From Micropterus salmoides (taxonomy: Eukaryota > Chordata > Actinopteri > Centrarchiformes > Centrarchidae): a stretch of 64,000 nucleotides of DNA. This document shows, one piece after another, positions 46,701 to 58,300 of this stretch. The notes under the pieces are model-generated. The model was not told the DNA's origin, searched no databases, and saw nothing but the letters and a program-made list of their open reading frames with translations. Positions within the stretch are counted from its first letter, which is position 1, and each line of letters opens with the position of its first letter. Made by a program: the position numbers and the translations under genes. Where the stretch lies: NCBI RefSeq assembly GCF_014851395.1, contig NW_024040041.1:13078242-13142241 (forward strand), given 5' to 3'.

Positions 46701-49564
46701 TGCAGCTCCACGAGACCAAAGTAAAGCCGCCGCGTGTTTCGCAACTGCTGGAAAAGTAAAGTTTGAAGATGACGCAGGGGCAGTTTCACATGGTGTCGCC
46801 TCTCTACATTGCGGGGGTACTATCTGCAGTGGAAAACAAAGTAGATAAAAGTATCTGGGACCAAAAGCGTGTAGAGTCAAGTCGAGCCATATCATGCGTA
46901 AATCCTACACTCTGATCCTTTTTAATAAGGAGAAAAGCTTTGAGACAATCGTGGTGTTCTTGACGGTTAGGGCTGGACAAGCTAAATGTAAAATATATGT
47001 ATAAATAACACTTTGAATTGTTTTGAGGTGTTACTGATAATTATTCTAAATCACAACTTGTACATAGATTTTTGTTTAATAGCTGTGTGTTTCGAATCAA
47101 AGTTAATGCAAAAGACATTTTAAAGTAATGCAGATGTGTTGCCATGTTGTAGAGTTAAACATGTAAGAAGTACTCTGTGATGTCGGACATTAACTCAAAC
47201 TGTCTCCGTTTAATCTCAGCTTTACACTGTTAAACTTTTTATCTAATACCTGTGTTAACTGGATGATCATTGGAGTATTTTGACTAGTTTTGATGCAGCA
47301 TGTTATTATTTACCGACATTATTCAGGTCAGGTCTTGAGCAACAGTTGTGATCACTTGCAGAGCGGCTAGCAGTGGACTGTAGGCACGGAGGGTCAATGA
47401 GTTGCTGCCCCGGCAGTTTCTCTATGAAAAGCGGCTTTGTCCACTGGAAAACTGAAAGGACATGTGTGATGTCCTTGTGTTTTTTTTGTGGCCGTTTCTT
47501 GTTGTTGTTTTTTTTTGTTTGTTTGATCTTAGTTGCTCCACTTTGTTGTATTGTGCTGTTGGCTTGTGATGAATCGTGATTAGGGCAGATGTAACCAAAT
47601 CCAGTTAGTGGTTCCTTCTGTATTTAGCTTTGCATACTAGGGTCTGTTAGTCAACAAGACTTAAGACCCTACAGCCATGTGAGGCTGCACTTAGGTACAG
47701 TGGTGCATTGAGCTAAATGCTAACAGGCTCACAATGCTAACATGCTGATGTTTTGAAGGTATAATGTTTACCGTGTTCGCCATCTTAGTTTAGGGTGTTC
47801 GCATGCTGACATTTTCTAACTAGCACTAAACATAAAGTACAGCTGAGGCTAATGGTCATAAACCAAAGAAATTGAAAAATTTAAATTTTGACCTGATGGT
47901 GTTGCTAGATGAAAAGTCAGCTCATCGTGTGGAGGATATGATCCATTCAGTCGTTGTAGTTTACTCAAGCACAAATGTGAACCTCATGTCACAATGTGAT
48001 CATTAGGAGTCCTCTTCTGGAGACCATGAATATCTACACAAAAATGTCGGGATATTTTAGTCTGGACCGACCATCTTTACAGCAAAAAAGCTTGTACCAT
48101 ACGATATACTTTATTGTCCCTGTGGGTAGGGCTGGGCAGTAAAATAATAATCATTTTATTTATATAGCACATTTAAAAAAACTAAGTGCTGAAAAAGAAA
48201 TAAAACATAAAAACTCATATAAAACAGCTTGCATGCTGGGTTAAAAGCCAGGGAAAACAAGTGGGTTTTAAGACGTGATTTAAAACATTCGAGGGTCGGG
48301 CCAATTTGACCTGTGGAGGAAAAGGGACTGAAAAAAGATTTACTATTTTGTTTTTTATCATAATAGTTTTGAATGGTCTCCGTCAGATTTGTTAAGTGAT
48401 CCACTGTTTGGCATCAAGTGTTTGTCTCATTCTGACCATAAAGAAAAGTTTAACCACATAATTAACTATCTGGTTTCTTCAATTTTCAGTCAGGAGCAAA
48501 AATCAGCCTTTAAACTTGAAAGAAATAACGATTTGACATTTATCGTGATAATTATCGAATGATATGAAATGTTTTTATCGCGATAACATTTTTGGCCATA
48601 TCACTCAGCCCTACCGGTGGGGAAATTTGTTTTGGGCTCAGCGATGCTGCGTACATTAAAAAAGAATAAATATTATATAAACATAATTTCCAATCTACAG
48701 ACAAACGGACATCTAAAAACATATTGAAACATTTTACCCACATGTCAACATTGCACAATGCCAGATATTGTCACCGTATCTCTGTTGCACTCTTAACAAC
48801 ATTCCAGTATGGCAGACTTTTATAAGATCTTGTGTTTTTGGTTTTTTTTAGCCACAGAGCATTTCTCACTATTAGAGCAGAGGTTTTAGCCTCCTCTGGG
48901 TCTTTTGCAACTGTGTTTGTCCGTTGTGTTCGTAGAATAACTTTCAAACGAGACACTAGATATTTTAGTTGCTAGTTGTGGTTGTTTCATGTTGTTCATG
49001 ATTTGAGGAACAAAATTATTGCCACACAGTTATTGCACTTCATTGACCAACCTGACAAAATTTAAGTCTTGCTTTCTGAGTTTTCCCAATGAGACACAAG
49101 TCTAGTGAAGTCTGTAAGTAGAACAAATATGGCTCAGCAACTCTTGGATTTGTTCATAAATTTATGTTGGTGTCAGTTAATACCGTCTGCCCTGTCGTCG
49201 TCGTCCTTGACCTGCCGCCCCTCCAGCTACATTGTGCAGACTCTGATGGAGACGGACTTGTACAAGCTGCTGAAGAGCCAGAAGCTGAGCAATGACCACG
49301 TCTGCTATTTCCTCTACCAGATCCTGCGAGGCCTCAAGTACATTCACTCAGCCAACGTGTTGCACCGTGACCTCAAGCCCTCCAACCTGCTCATCAACAC
49401 CACCTGCGACCTCAAGGTCAGCGCGCACACACACCCACCCACCCACACACACACACCCCCACATCACTGGTGATAACTAGGATACTGTATCTGTTTTTGT
49501 CAGCAGCCTTTCCCAGGATGGTGATTGGTTTGTTATTTTAGGTTTTAAACATGCCCCTACATGC

Positions 49565-49608
<44 letters not shown>

Positions 49609-52600
49609 AAATCCTGCATTTATGTTTTAAATTTAGTATAGGTATTAAACATTTTCTGTAATTCAAAGTTGGTAACTTGTACACTTCATTTTGAGGGGAT
49701 AAAAGTTAAAAAAGATATTTTCACAATCTCACATGATGCATTAAAGTCAAATGCTTATTTTCAGTTTTCTAAAAAGAACTGTTCTGTTTATTTAAACATC
49801 ACCACCAGCAGTTAGTTGCACCAGCTCTCAACAAGCCTGACAAAGAATCTCATGAATGTGGAATACAGGTGATGGATTGACCCGAGCCCTTCCTTGCTCG
49901 TCATGACCCTGCCAAAGAGTGGTTTCCCTTTCGATGTTACACACTTTCAGCCTTGAAATGTGCTGTTCTCTTACGCCTTTAACAGTTTTATGACAACACA
50001 GATGGCGGCCTGCTCTGGGGTGCTGTTGGTCTGCGTGTATCTCGTATCTCGTCCGAATCGAATTGGCTTTAGTATTTTTAATCTAGGTCTCCTGCACAGC
50101 TGAATCAGGTTTGGTATTTGCAGATACTTAATATTGAGTCACAGTTGGATTGGGACGTTGTAAAATTCTCTCCGAAGGCATTTCCATTTCCTGATTCCAC
50201 TTTGTGGTGCGTATCTTAGCAGATAGCTAGCCAGTATCTACCATGGAGCTTATTAATGAGGATCTAAACTATTACTAATATAATTCATCGTCCTGTTAGG
50301 TGTCAGTACCTTAGAACCACAGAGCGTCTTTCTGAAGGCGTTGTCCATAACACAATACAGCTGCAGGATGTTTAATGTGTAAAGGGCGTGGCCCTGGCTT
50401 TTTCTCAGCTGGCAACAGCAGCTGTGTTACTCAGTACTTCTCGTGTCTTCCACAAGGATGAACATTCATATTTCCAAACTGAATAACTTGTAATGTGGAC
50501 TTTATCTGTGTATGTATGTATGTACAGAAAATGAAGATGAATTGAATTACTTCACGCACAATCAAATCACTGGGCTGGGGTTTGCTGAAATGCATTCTGG
50601 GAAATGTAGGAAACCACAATTGAAGTGCACCATAAGAGAGAGGGTGTTGAACCATAAAAAATAATGATGTACAACTAAGAAAAATAATTGAGAACACTGT
50701 TGTTGTTTTTTAACGACCTCCGAGTCAGGCTGCTCAGTTTGTTCCATCAAGGACTCATTTAGCTCTCTCTTAATTTAGTTTCTGCAGTTATTTGTAAGTA
50801 GTGGTCTTACAAACCTGAAACGAACTTGATATAAACACACAAAAGCTGTTATTGCCAGTGGCTTTTCTCTCTCTGTGAAATGAGCCATCAGGCTTCTCTC
50901 TGCTGTGCTGTAAAGCCAGAGTACACTTGTGAACTCTCAGCAGCCAACCATCAATCCCTGGATTAGTTGATCATGTGGGAGGAGTAAAAGAACAAAGGCA
51001 GCACATGTTGCAGCTGCTTTCTGATTCCTCTTACCTCTCCAGGTGGTGGGGGATCAAAATAAACCTATAAAGCTTTACATTACATCAGTGACTTTGTACC
51101 ATTACTACATATATAATTGAGTATTTGCAATGTAATTCTAACATTTCAAATAATTGATCTACACAGCTAACATAGATTAATAAATAAAGAGATGATAAGA
51201 GTTTGAAAATAACAAAAATAACATGACTGGATTACCCTGCAAGGTGGTCCCAGCGTACACTGAGTGCAGTATCACTCTGCCTGGTTCCAGATTTCCTACA
51301 AAAACACAATTTAAAAGATGTCAAAACAGGCCTTTAAGATTAGAAAGTAAAGCAGGAGAAATAAAATGTTAAGAGAAGCATAAAAGTAGTATAACTGGTA
51401 GAGCAGGAGTGCCATCTGAAGTGGCTGACATGTCTGTGACACCTCTGAGCCTTTGTGTCATCCTCAGATCTGTGACTTTGGCCTGGCGCGGATAGCCGAC
51501 CCTGAGCACGACCACACAGGTTTCCTGACCGAGTACGTGGCTACGCGTTGGTACAGGGCTCCAGAAATCATGCTCAACTCAAAGGTAGGTGTGTGAGTAA
51601 CTGGTGTGGATTCTGTATCGGGATGGAGAGCATTTTCAATAGTTGACTGCAGGTACTATGTGTGTGTTTGTGTCTCAGGGCTACTCCAAGTCCATTGACA
51701 TCTGGTCAGTGGGCTGCATCCTGGCCGAGATGTTGTCCAACAGGCCTATCTTCCCTGGGAAACACTACTTGGACCAGCTCAACCACATACTGAGTGAGAC
51801 AAAGTTTTCACTCATTTCTACAAAGTGTGAACACTGTGAAGTTATTTGAAGCACCTAGTACGTTCATCGTGCAAGACGAGCATTTACGTTGGCATCCATT
51901 CTGCTTTTCTTGTTGTTATGCTCTGTCTTTGTTTATCCTTTAAATTACAACAAAGTTAAACGAGATGTACATATAACCTGCACAGTATTCTTCACTCAAG
52001 TATCTCAACTTTTGAAAACCGAATTTGCGTCATTTCTGTCTTGTAAAAACAGTAACTAGAGTTAGATGTGATTGAGCTGAAAATGGGTCGAGCAACACTT
52101 GATTTGACGGCATTTAAGCAGGTTTTTTAAACACATCTGCCACACAGGCCATCAGTTGGGTAGCCATATACTGAAAGATGTCCTCTACTTTCTGTGCAGG
52201 CGTCCTTGGTTCTCCATCTCAAGAAGATCTAAACTGCATTATCAACATGAAGGCGAGGAACTACCTGCAGGCCCTACCTGAAAAGCCCAAAGTCCCATTT
52301 GAAAAGCTGTACGTCAAGGCGGACTCAAAAGGTATGATAAACGCCTACTCATTTGTAAACCTGGAATGTAAGGGAAGAAAATAAGACATGTATATTTAGA
52401 ATAACAAAATCTAATCTAAGGGAAGTTTGTATTGCCGATAGTTGGCTGCTGTGTAGTGGGTCCAAGACTGATCCAGTTTAACTGTTGAGCTGGATCAGTC
52501 TGACTAGATGTGAGCAGCAAAGGGGTTTTCTATCAAGCTGCATCAATAGGCCTTTAGTACAAGTACCTTTTAACCTGAAGAGTATTTTTGTATAACATGC

Positions 52601-55182
52601 TTTTAATTAGGGCTCGGCAAGTTAACGCGTTAATTAATTAACAGAGACAATGATTTTATCGCACGTTAACGCAGTTATTTTGAAAGTCCGTTTCTCACTG
52701 GCTCTGAATACATATAAAGTCAAACCATGGGTCACAGGAAGGGCAGTATGTTGATCAGCCTGCAGATCACCCACCCAAACAAGCAGCGGAAGGAGGCTTC
52801 AGCAGTCTACACTGGATGCAGCGTGTGGGAGAAGTAGTTAAACAAACAAAAGCAAGACAAGTGATCAAATGCCATAGCAAAGTGGATAGCTACACACTGC
52901 ATGCTGATTAGTATTGGGGAAGATGTCCGTCTTAGGAACATTCTTAAATTTGCAACGTAGTCTCTTGGCCCCGCGGGGTTTCTCTTTGCTCCAATGATCA
53001 GACAGATGGGGAGACAAGCGCTCCGCGAGTAAACAGCAGGCACTCTGTGGGTAGTAACCATGGCAACGTCTTCTGTGCGCTACACAGCTACAGCGTATTT
53101 AACTCAAGTTACAATTATAGGCTACATAACTTTACCTGATAGGCCTTCATCTAGTTTTGCGGGGATGCTCTGCCATGTGAATTCCCTCCTGTTGATGTCC
53201 TATTAAACAGTAATAGATTCTGGAAACTCACAAACAGCGAGGATCAGTCTCTCTTCCAATGATTTATGCTGCTCGTTCAGACAATTCAACTTCTGCGGCG
53301 GGCATGTGTGTGAGGCGAGCACAACCACGACAGTTTCATGGGAATGCACCCGCTGCCCTGGCAGTGGCAAATAGCTTTGGTTTTATATTTGATTTGATTA
53401 CATTAATGTTTAAGTTGAGATTTACAACAAATATTTTATTTACTACTGTGTAAAGGGAACACAGCTGGTAAAAAGCACCTTATTTGTTTAAAGTGTTTGC
53501 AAACCGCACGTTATTGCACTTGTGTAAATAGCAGTATTTAAATTATAAGTGCGCAATACAGTACTTTAGAATTCAATATTTAATTTTGCACAAAACAATG
53601 CGATTTAATCACAAGAAAATCATGCGATTAATCGTGATTCAAATTTTTCATCGTTGCCCAGCACTACTTTTAATGTGGGATTCTTATGTCAGATGCTTGG
53701 TACAAAGCTGTTGTATTGGCTTTAGTTGTTAGAATAATAAACATATTGTTTACATTAGTGACACCAATTAAACAGGCTGATATCTGGAATATGGATACCT
53801 GCTCCCTTGTAAAAGGGAGGGGGGGGATGCAGTTGAATGATGTCCCTTCTGTCAAACTGTACCCCACTGTCCTTTTAAACGCCGGTCACATTCTGAAATT
53901 GACAGCATAACCCAATGTATTTTTCTATTTCCTTGATTAAACGGCCACTCAGCTATGTGAATTGGCACTGGTCGTTTAAAAAAAAGTCCAGTGAATTAGT
54001 CTTTATCACATTGAAAGATTCTCATGACTTTAATATATATATTGTTAATTGTATTCAAATTATAATTACAACATGGTCATTTAGCTTTGTGGGACAGTAA
54101 CATCATACTCTATGTACCTACCTAACTTTAATTTGTGTGATAAAATGAAGGATTTTGTTTTAGCACGGTGAATAATATGAATAATAATATGAAGATATTT
54201 GTATAAAAATTTTTGGTTAGTTTTAGTATCAGTCCAATACACACTTTGACAGTGACTTAAGGTATGAACCACTGTATGAAAAGTTGTGTTTCGTATTACT
54301 TCACAACCTCTCTTGCTTCATCTAACACAGCTCTGGACCTGCTGAGCCGCATGTTGACCTTTAACCCCATCAAGCGCATAAGCGTCGAGGAGGCCCTGGC
54401 TCATCCTTACCTGGAGCAGTACTACGATCCCACAGATGAGGTACGCGCAGATGCAGCCATCATTTCAAGCAGATTGATGAATTATTGCTGCAGCAAAGCT
54501 GTAAAGAAATTACATATAAACGGTGGCTTTTGAATGCTCAGTCAGTCAATATTAAAACTGTACTCCACAGAGGAATTTGCATAAACAACAACACACCTCA
54601 AGCCAAGTATTGAGAATTGCACAAATGTTGGCGGCAGAAGGGCTTATTCATTAAAACCTGCAGTGCGCATGTTTGTCATTGTTTTTAACCATGGTCCAAG
54701 ATTTAATTGTGAGCTCTTTCTGTTTCGTGCTGGGAAGCCTCTTAGCTGTGTTTGGAATGCAATTAGTATTAAGTTTGCTCCATGGTTCAGCCTGAGAGAG
54801 GTTAAAGAATGTAATCGCTAATTGCATCTCCATTTACGTCATCCTGGTACTGTAGGAATCAATATTCTTTTAATTGCACATTTTTACTCTTGTTTCAGAA
54901 ATTGCACTGCACTGTTCAGGCTACATAAACCCTCCCCAGCTTTCCCACTTGGCAGCAATAGTCTTAAAGCCTAACCTTTTTTTTTTTGAACTGCTACCTC
55001 CAGATCATGAGCTGCAGCTGTTCCCTTTTTATGAGTTTAATAATTGTGTGCAGCATGTTGCAACAGTGTAATGGAAGCAAACAGTTGGCACGCAGAACTT
55101 CTCAGTTTCACCTGCAAGACCTAATATTTTGTTAGAGCAAAAATGGTAAGGAAGTGGATCTCCAGCTTTCGTTGAAGGTTTG

Positions 55183-55260
<78 letters not shown>

Positions 55261-55380
55261 CCAGTAGCAGAAGAGCCCTTCACTTTCTCCATGGAACTGG
55301 ATGACCTTCCCAAGGAGAAGCTGAAGGAATTGATCTATGAGGAAACTGCTCGTTTCCAGGAAACCTACCAGGGCTCCTGA
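43748..55380 (+). CDS. mapk3: Mitogen-activated protein kinase 3 (ERK1)
   Basis: This Ser/Thr kinase is the last step of the Ras-Raf-MEK-ERK cascade, acting in cytosol and nucleus. Eight coding exons: 43748-43956, 45295-45477, 49227-49416, 51468-51584, 51679-51793, 52200-52331, 54331-54440, 55261-55380. They sum to 1176 nt, or 391 aa. The Ala/Gly-rich N-terminus MADSSGTAAVGAAGSNSAAA is typical of ERK1 rather than ERK2. Visible motifs are the Gly-rich loop IGEGAYGMV (61-69), VAIKK Lys (84), the alpha-C Glu in TLREIK (101), HRDLKPSN (177-184), DFG (197-199), the activation TEY (215-217) dually phosphorylated by MEK, the APE motif, and the common docking region DPTDEPVAEE near 347-357. The hinge reads IVQTLMETD, with Thr where vertebrate ERKs usually have Asp. 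HILSVLG replaces the usual HILGxLG because the codon is split A|GC. The C-terminus is ARFQETYQGS. The gene is followed by gdpd3, as at human 16p11.2. Confidence 0.97.
45501..45910. mobile_element. hAT-like non-autonomous element in mapk3 intron 2
   Basis: The inverted ends are CAGAGGTTTTCAAAGT at the left and CAGGGTTTTCAAAGT reading in from the right. The octamer CCTTACAG is duplicated exactly on both sides (45493-45500 and 45911-45918), as expected for hAT insertion. It is 410 bp and contains no transposase. Confidence 0.85.
48090..48660. mobile_element. Nested insertion: hAT-like element inside an older repeat
   Basis: An hAT-like element at 48127-48613 has ends TAGGGCTGGGCAG and, inverted, TAGGGCTGAGTGA. 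The flanking octamers are CCTGTGGG and CCGGTGGG (seven of eight match). Removing it joins TTTATTGTCCCTGTGG to GGAAATTTGTTTTGG, a common fish repeat. Inside, 48156-48404 on the minus strand, lies a LINE 3'-end piece with FKSRLKTHLFSLAF. The layering therefore shows three repeat events in mapk3 intron 2. Confidence 0.75.
49567..49607. repeat. (GT)n microsatellite, about 20 units
   Basis: A pure GT run about 150 bp into mapk3 intron 3, following a shorter CA-rich stretch just after the exon 3 donor. Confidence 0.9.
52608..53666. mobile_element. hAT-like non-autonomous element, 1059 bp, in mapk3 intron 6
   Basis: The ends are TAGGGCTCGGCAAGTTAA and, inverted, TAGTGCTGGGCAACGATG. Subterminal ATTAATCGTGATT and GTTAACGCGTTAATTAA motifs are typical of a very common fish hAT-derived family. 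The octamer CTTTTAAT is duplicated exactly at 52600-52607 and 53667-53674. No transposase frame is present. Confidence 0.9.
55183..55260 (+). repeat. (GT)n microsatellite forming the mapk3 intron 7 splice acceptor
   Basis: About 38 GT units run directly into TAG, and the next base is the first base of exon 8. No polypyrimidine tract separates the repeat from the acceptor AG. In RNA the repeat is (UG)n, the known target of TDP-43 and CELF proteins, so it may affect inclusion of the last coding exon. Confidence 0.9.
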
Positions 55381-58300
55381 GACACACAGGTACATGAACA
55401 GGCCCGAACACACACAATATGCAACACCAATGTTTTTTGTGTGGACTCACCTACATATGATTATAAGTTCATGGCTCTTTCATCATTCCAGTTAGTATTT
55501 GTCAGTAGGTCATGAGAGGCCTGTGAATGCATTTCCATGTAGTTAAATGGACAACAAACAACTTGAGAATGACATTTTAATTCATATACTAAAGTAACGT
55601 TTGCAGGATCGTTTCAAGAACCTCAGCCTTAAATTTAGGGCTACTTAAATCTGACCGTAGTATAGGACTCGCTCTGAGGTTTTTACGGACACTTTTATGG
55701 CTGCGCTCCATTGACTCTAATGCAAAAGGAGTCGTTTTCTAGCTTTTCTTCGCTGTATTTTTCCAAGATATGATCATACGCTGTACCTGGGGCACTTGTA
55801 ATAGTTACAGTTGCCATCCAGAGAGGTTGAAAGGAGAAGTACGATTTATTCTCTTTCCAAAACCTAAAATAAATCCAGAAAAATTTCAGCTGTGGGTTGT
55901 TCCTAATGTAATGTTAGTTAGCTAACGCTAGCTAACTTCCTACTGAGTGTAACGTAATAAAGCCCCACTCATCTGCTTTTTAATGATTGTGATAATGAAT
56001 AGAGGCCTACCCAGCTTTACAGGAACGGTGTTGATCCTTAATATCGTTGTCTTTTGTCTCAATCGTCGTGGGATGTGGTGGTTCACTTGTATTGTGTGAT
56101 TGGTAGGCTTTAGCTTCTATCTTTCATTTTTTTCACGTCCATTTGACAGCCTGAATACAACCTTCAAATCTATAATGCAACTGCAAAAGTGTCTGCTTCT
56201 TTGTGAGGTCGCTTTTTCCAACAAATTTGACAACATTTCTCCGGGGAGTGCAGTAATAGGCAGTGGCGACAATTTGTCAGACTTAGCAACAGTAACCAAG
56301 GGGGGTGGGGCTTAGCGAAGGGTCAGTTAGTCAAACTATTCATTTGGAAGTTAAAACAAAGTTGATGTTGGCTGTAGTGTTCTGTACTTCTTCAATGCAA
56401 TGTGTGACTGTAATGGACACTTTTGTTCGCAGTTTTCTCAATTCTGCTATATGCGCATATCTCAGTAAATGGTGAGTTGGATGAGTCAGATCCCATCCTA
56501 CAGGAAGTAATGGAAGCGAGGCCCACTTTGAATTAACGAATATTAAGTCGCACTTTCTCCTTTTCCTTTTTTCTTTAGCTTCAAAGAGTGACAAAGCCTC
56601 ACAGAGGCTGGAACAAGAAGAACCCAAACGACATGCTAAAACAAAAGAAAAATGCATCTTCAAGAAACCAACAAAAAGAGAAAACATGAATATGAACATT
56701 TAACTGCTTATCTTTCCATTTCTACTGCAAGAGAGCTATGTTTAACTTTGTTTTCTGTGGTTGGGTGGGGTGGTAGGGTCTGGCATACTGTTTCAGTTTT
56801 ATCCATGTTGGACTCTTCCCTCCTCTCACCTCACATTTGTTTTTCACGTTTAATGTCCCGTCTCGTCCTGATCAAACCCTTTTTTTTTCTCCTCTCATGC
56901 ATCTGTTGCTAATCTGTGTGAGCTCTCCTGTCTCTCCTCTCTGTCGCTCCCTCTCATGTACTACTGTATTAACCAACACCATAACTCTCTTGTCTTGCTC
57001 CATGTAAATTACATCTGGGGAAAAAAATCGAGGGCTAAAAGAACGGGAATGCTAATCGGGTGATAAATATATAGCTTCGTTTTTTCTCTTTATTATTTTT
57101 TTTTAAGTGTGCTTGTCGCGGTTTTTGTTTGTACACTGTTGTTCAAGTGTTTTCAGATCAGTTCAGAGTCATATGTGTATGTTTTGGGGTTTATATTTGA
57201 AAGTCTTTTTTTCTGAACACTTGATTTTGAGACAAACATTAAGTGTTTTTCTGGCTTGTTGGCGGGTTTATAGATTTCTTCGTTGACGCTCTTTCTTTTT
57301 CTAAAAAAAAACAAAAAAAAACTGTGTATGATGTTCATATGAATGCATGCATTCCTGAAATTAACCAAAGTGGCAGAGAGATGCAAGAAACCTGGCTGGG
57401 GAGCAACTAAGGAATATCTGTCGTAGTTTTGAATTGTACCTTAAATGCATTTCTTGACCTGTAACTCGTACCAAGGGCAAACAAACTGAACTCTCCCTTC
57501 ATTGGCGGAAAGTTGGGTTATAATCAGGAGGCGCTATATAACTGAATCAAAAGGCATAAAATATAGTTTATATAATTGCGTGTTCATTCAGTGATACCTA
57601 AGCCCCATTTTCCAGAAGATTCACGATACTCTGAAGAGTTGGAGGCTTAATGTAAGTTTTCTAGTGGAAGATGTTCTGCCAGAATACTGATGTGAGAGAC
57701 TGGTGTAATGTTACTGTATCGTCATTTGGCTCCAAAACATCCCTTTTCAATGAAACACAACCAACACCAATATCTGATCCAGTGTCAGTTACATTCCTAT
57801 ATTAATTACATTCTCCTCTTGATTTAAAAAAAAAACCCCACAGAATTCTCCATTTCCAGAGCGACGTCTGGGAACGCATAAAATATTCTGGAAAGTGGGG
57901 CCTGGTTGACGTCAGCCTTTCCATCCCACCGTGCTGTTTTTTTTTGTACTGCGCTCTTATGTGCTACAGTTTGACGACTGTATGGAGTCAAACGTGTAAG
58001 CAGGCTGGGGCCTAACTGACAGCGACGGGCCATATCTAAACAGTGCAGTCTGAAGAAGAGCGAGTGCACATTCTAACAAGCATCTTCAGATTACTATTTT
58101 TTTTATTTTTTTATTTTTTTTTGGCTCATTGATGTGGGTGTTGATTGTAAATGGCCTGAATTTGAATTTGGCCTGAGTCCGTCACTGCAGCTTAGTGTTC
58201 ACCAGCTGTAAACTTTACCAGAACAGCAAGAACAGCACCTCTTTTACAACTTCTGTTGATAAATGCAGCATTCACTTCATGTAGGATGGACGATGTAAAA

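Noticed and set aside
55029..55413. Minus-strand frames made of Thr-His repeats
   Set aside because: They are translations of the GT microsatellite and the antisense of mapk3 exon 8.
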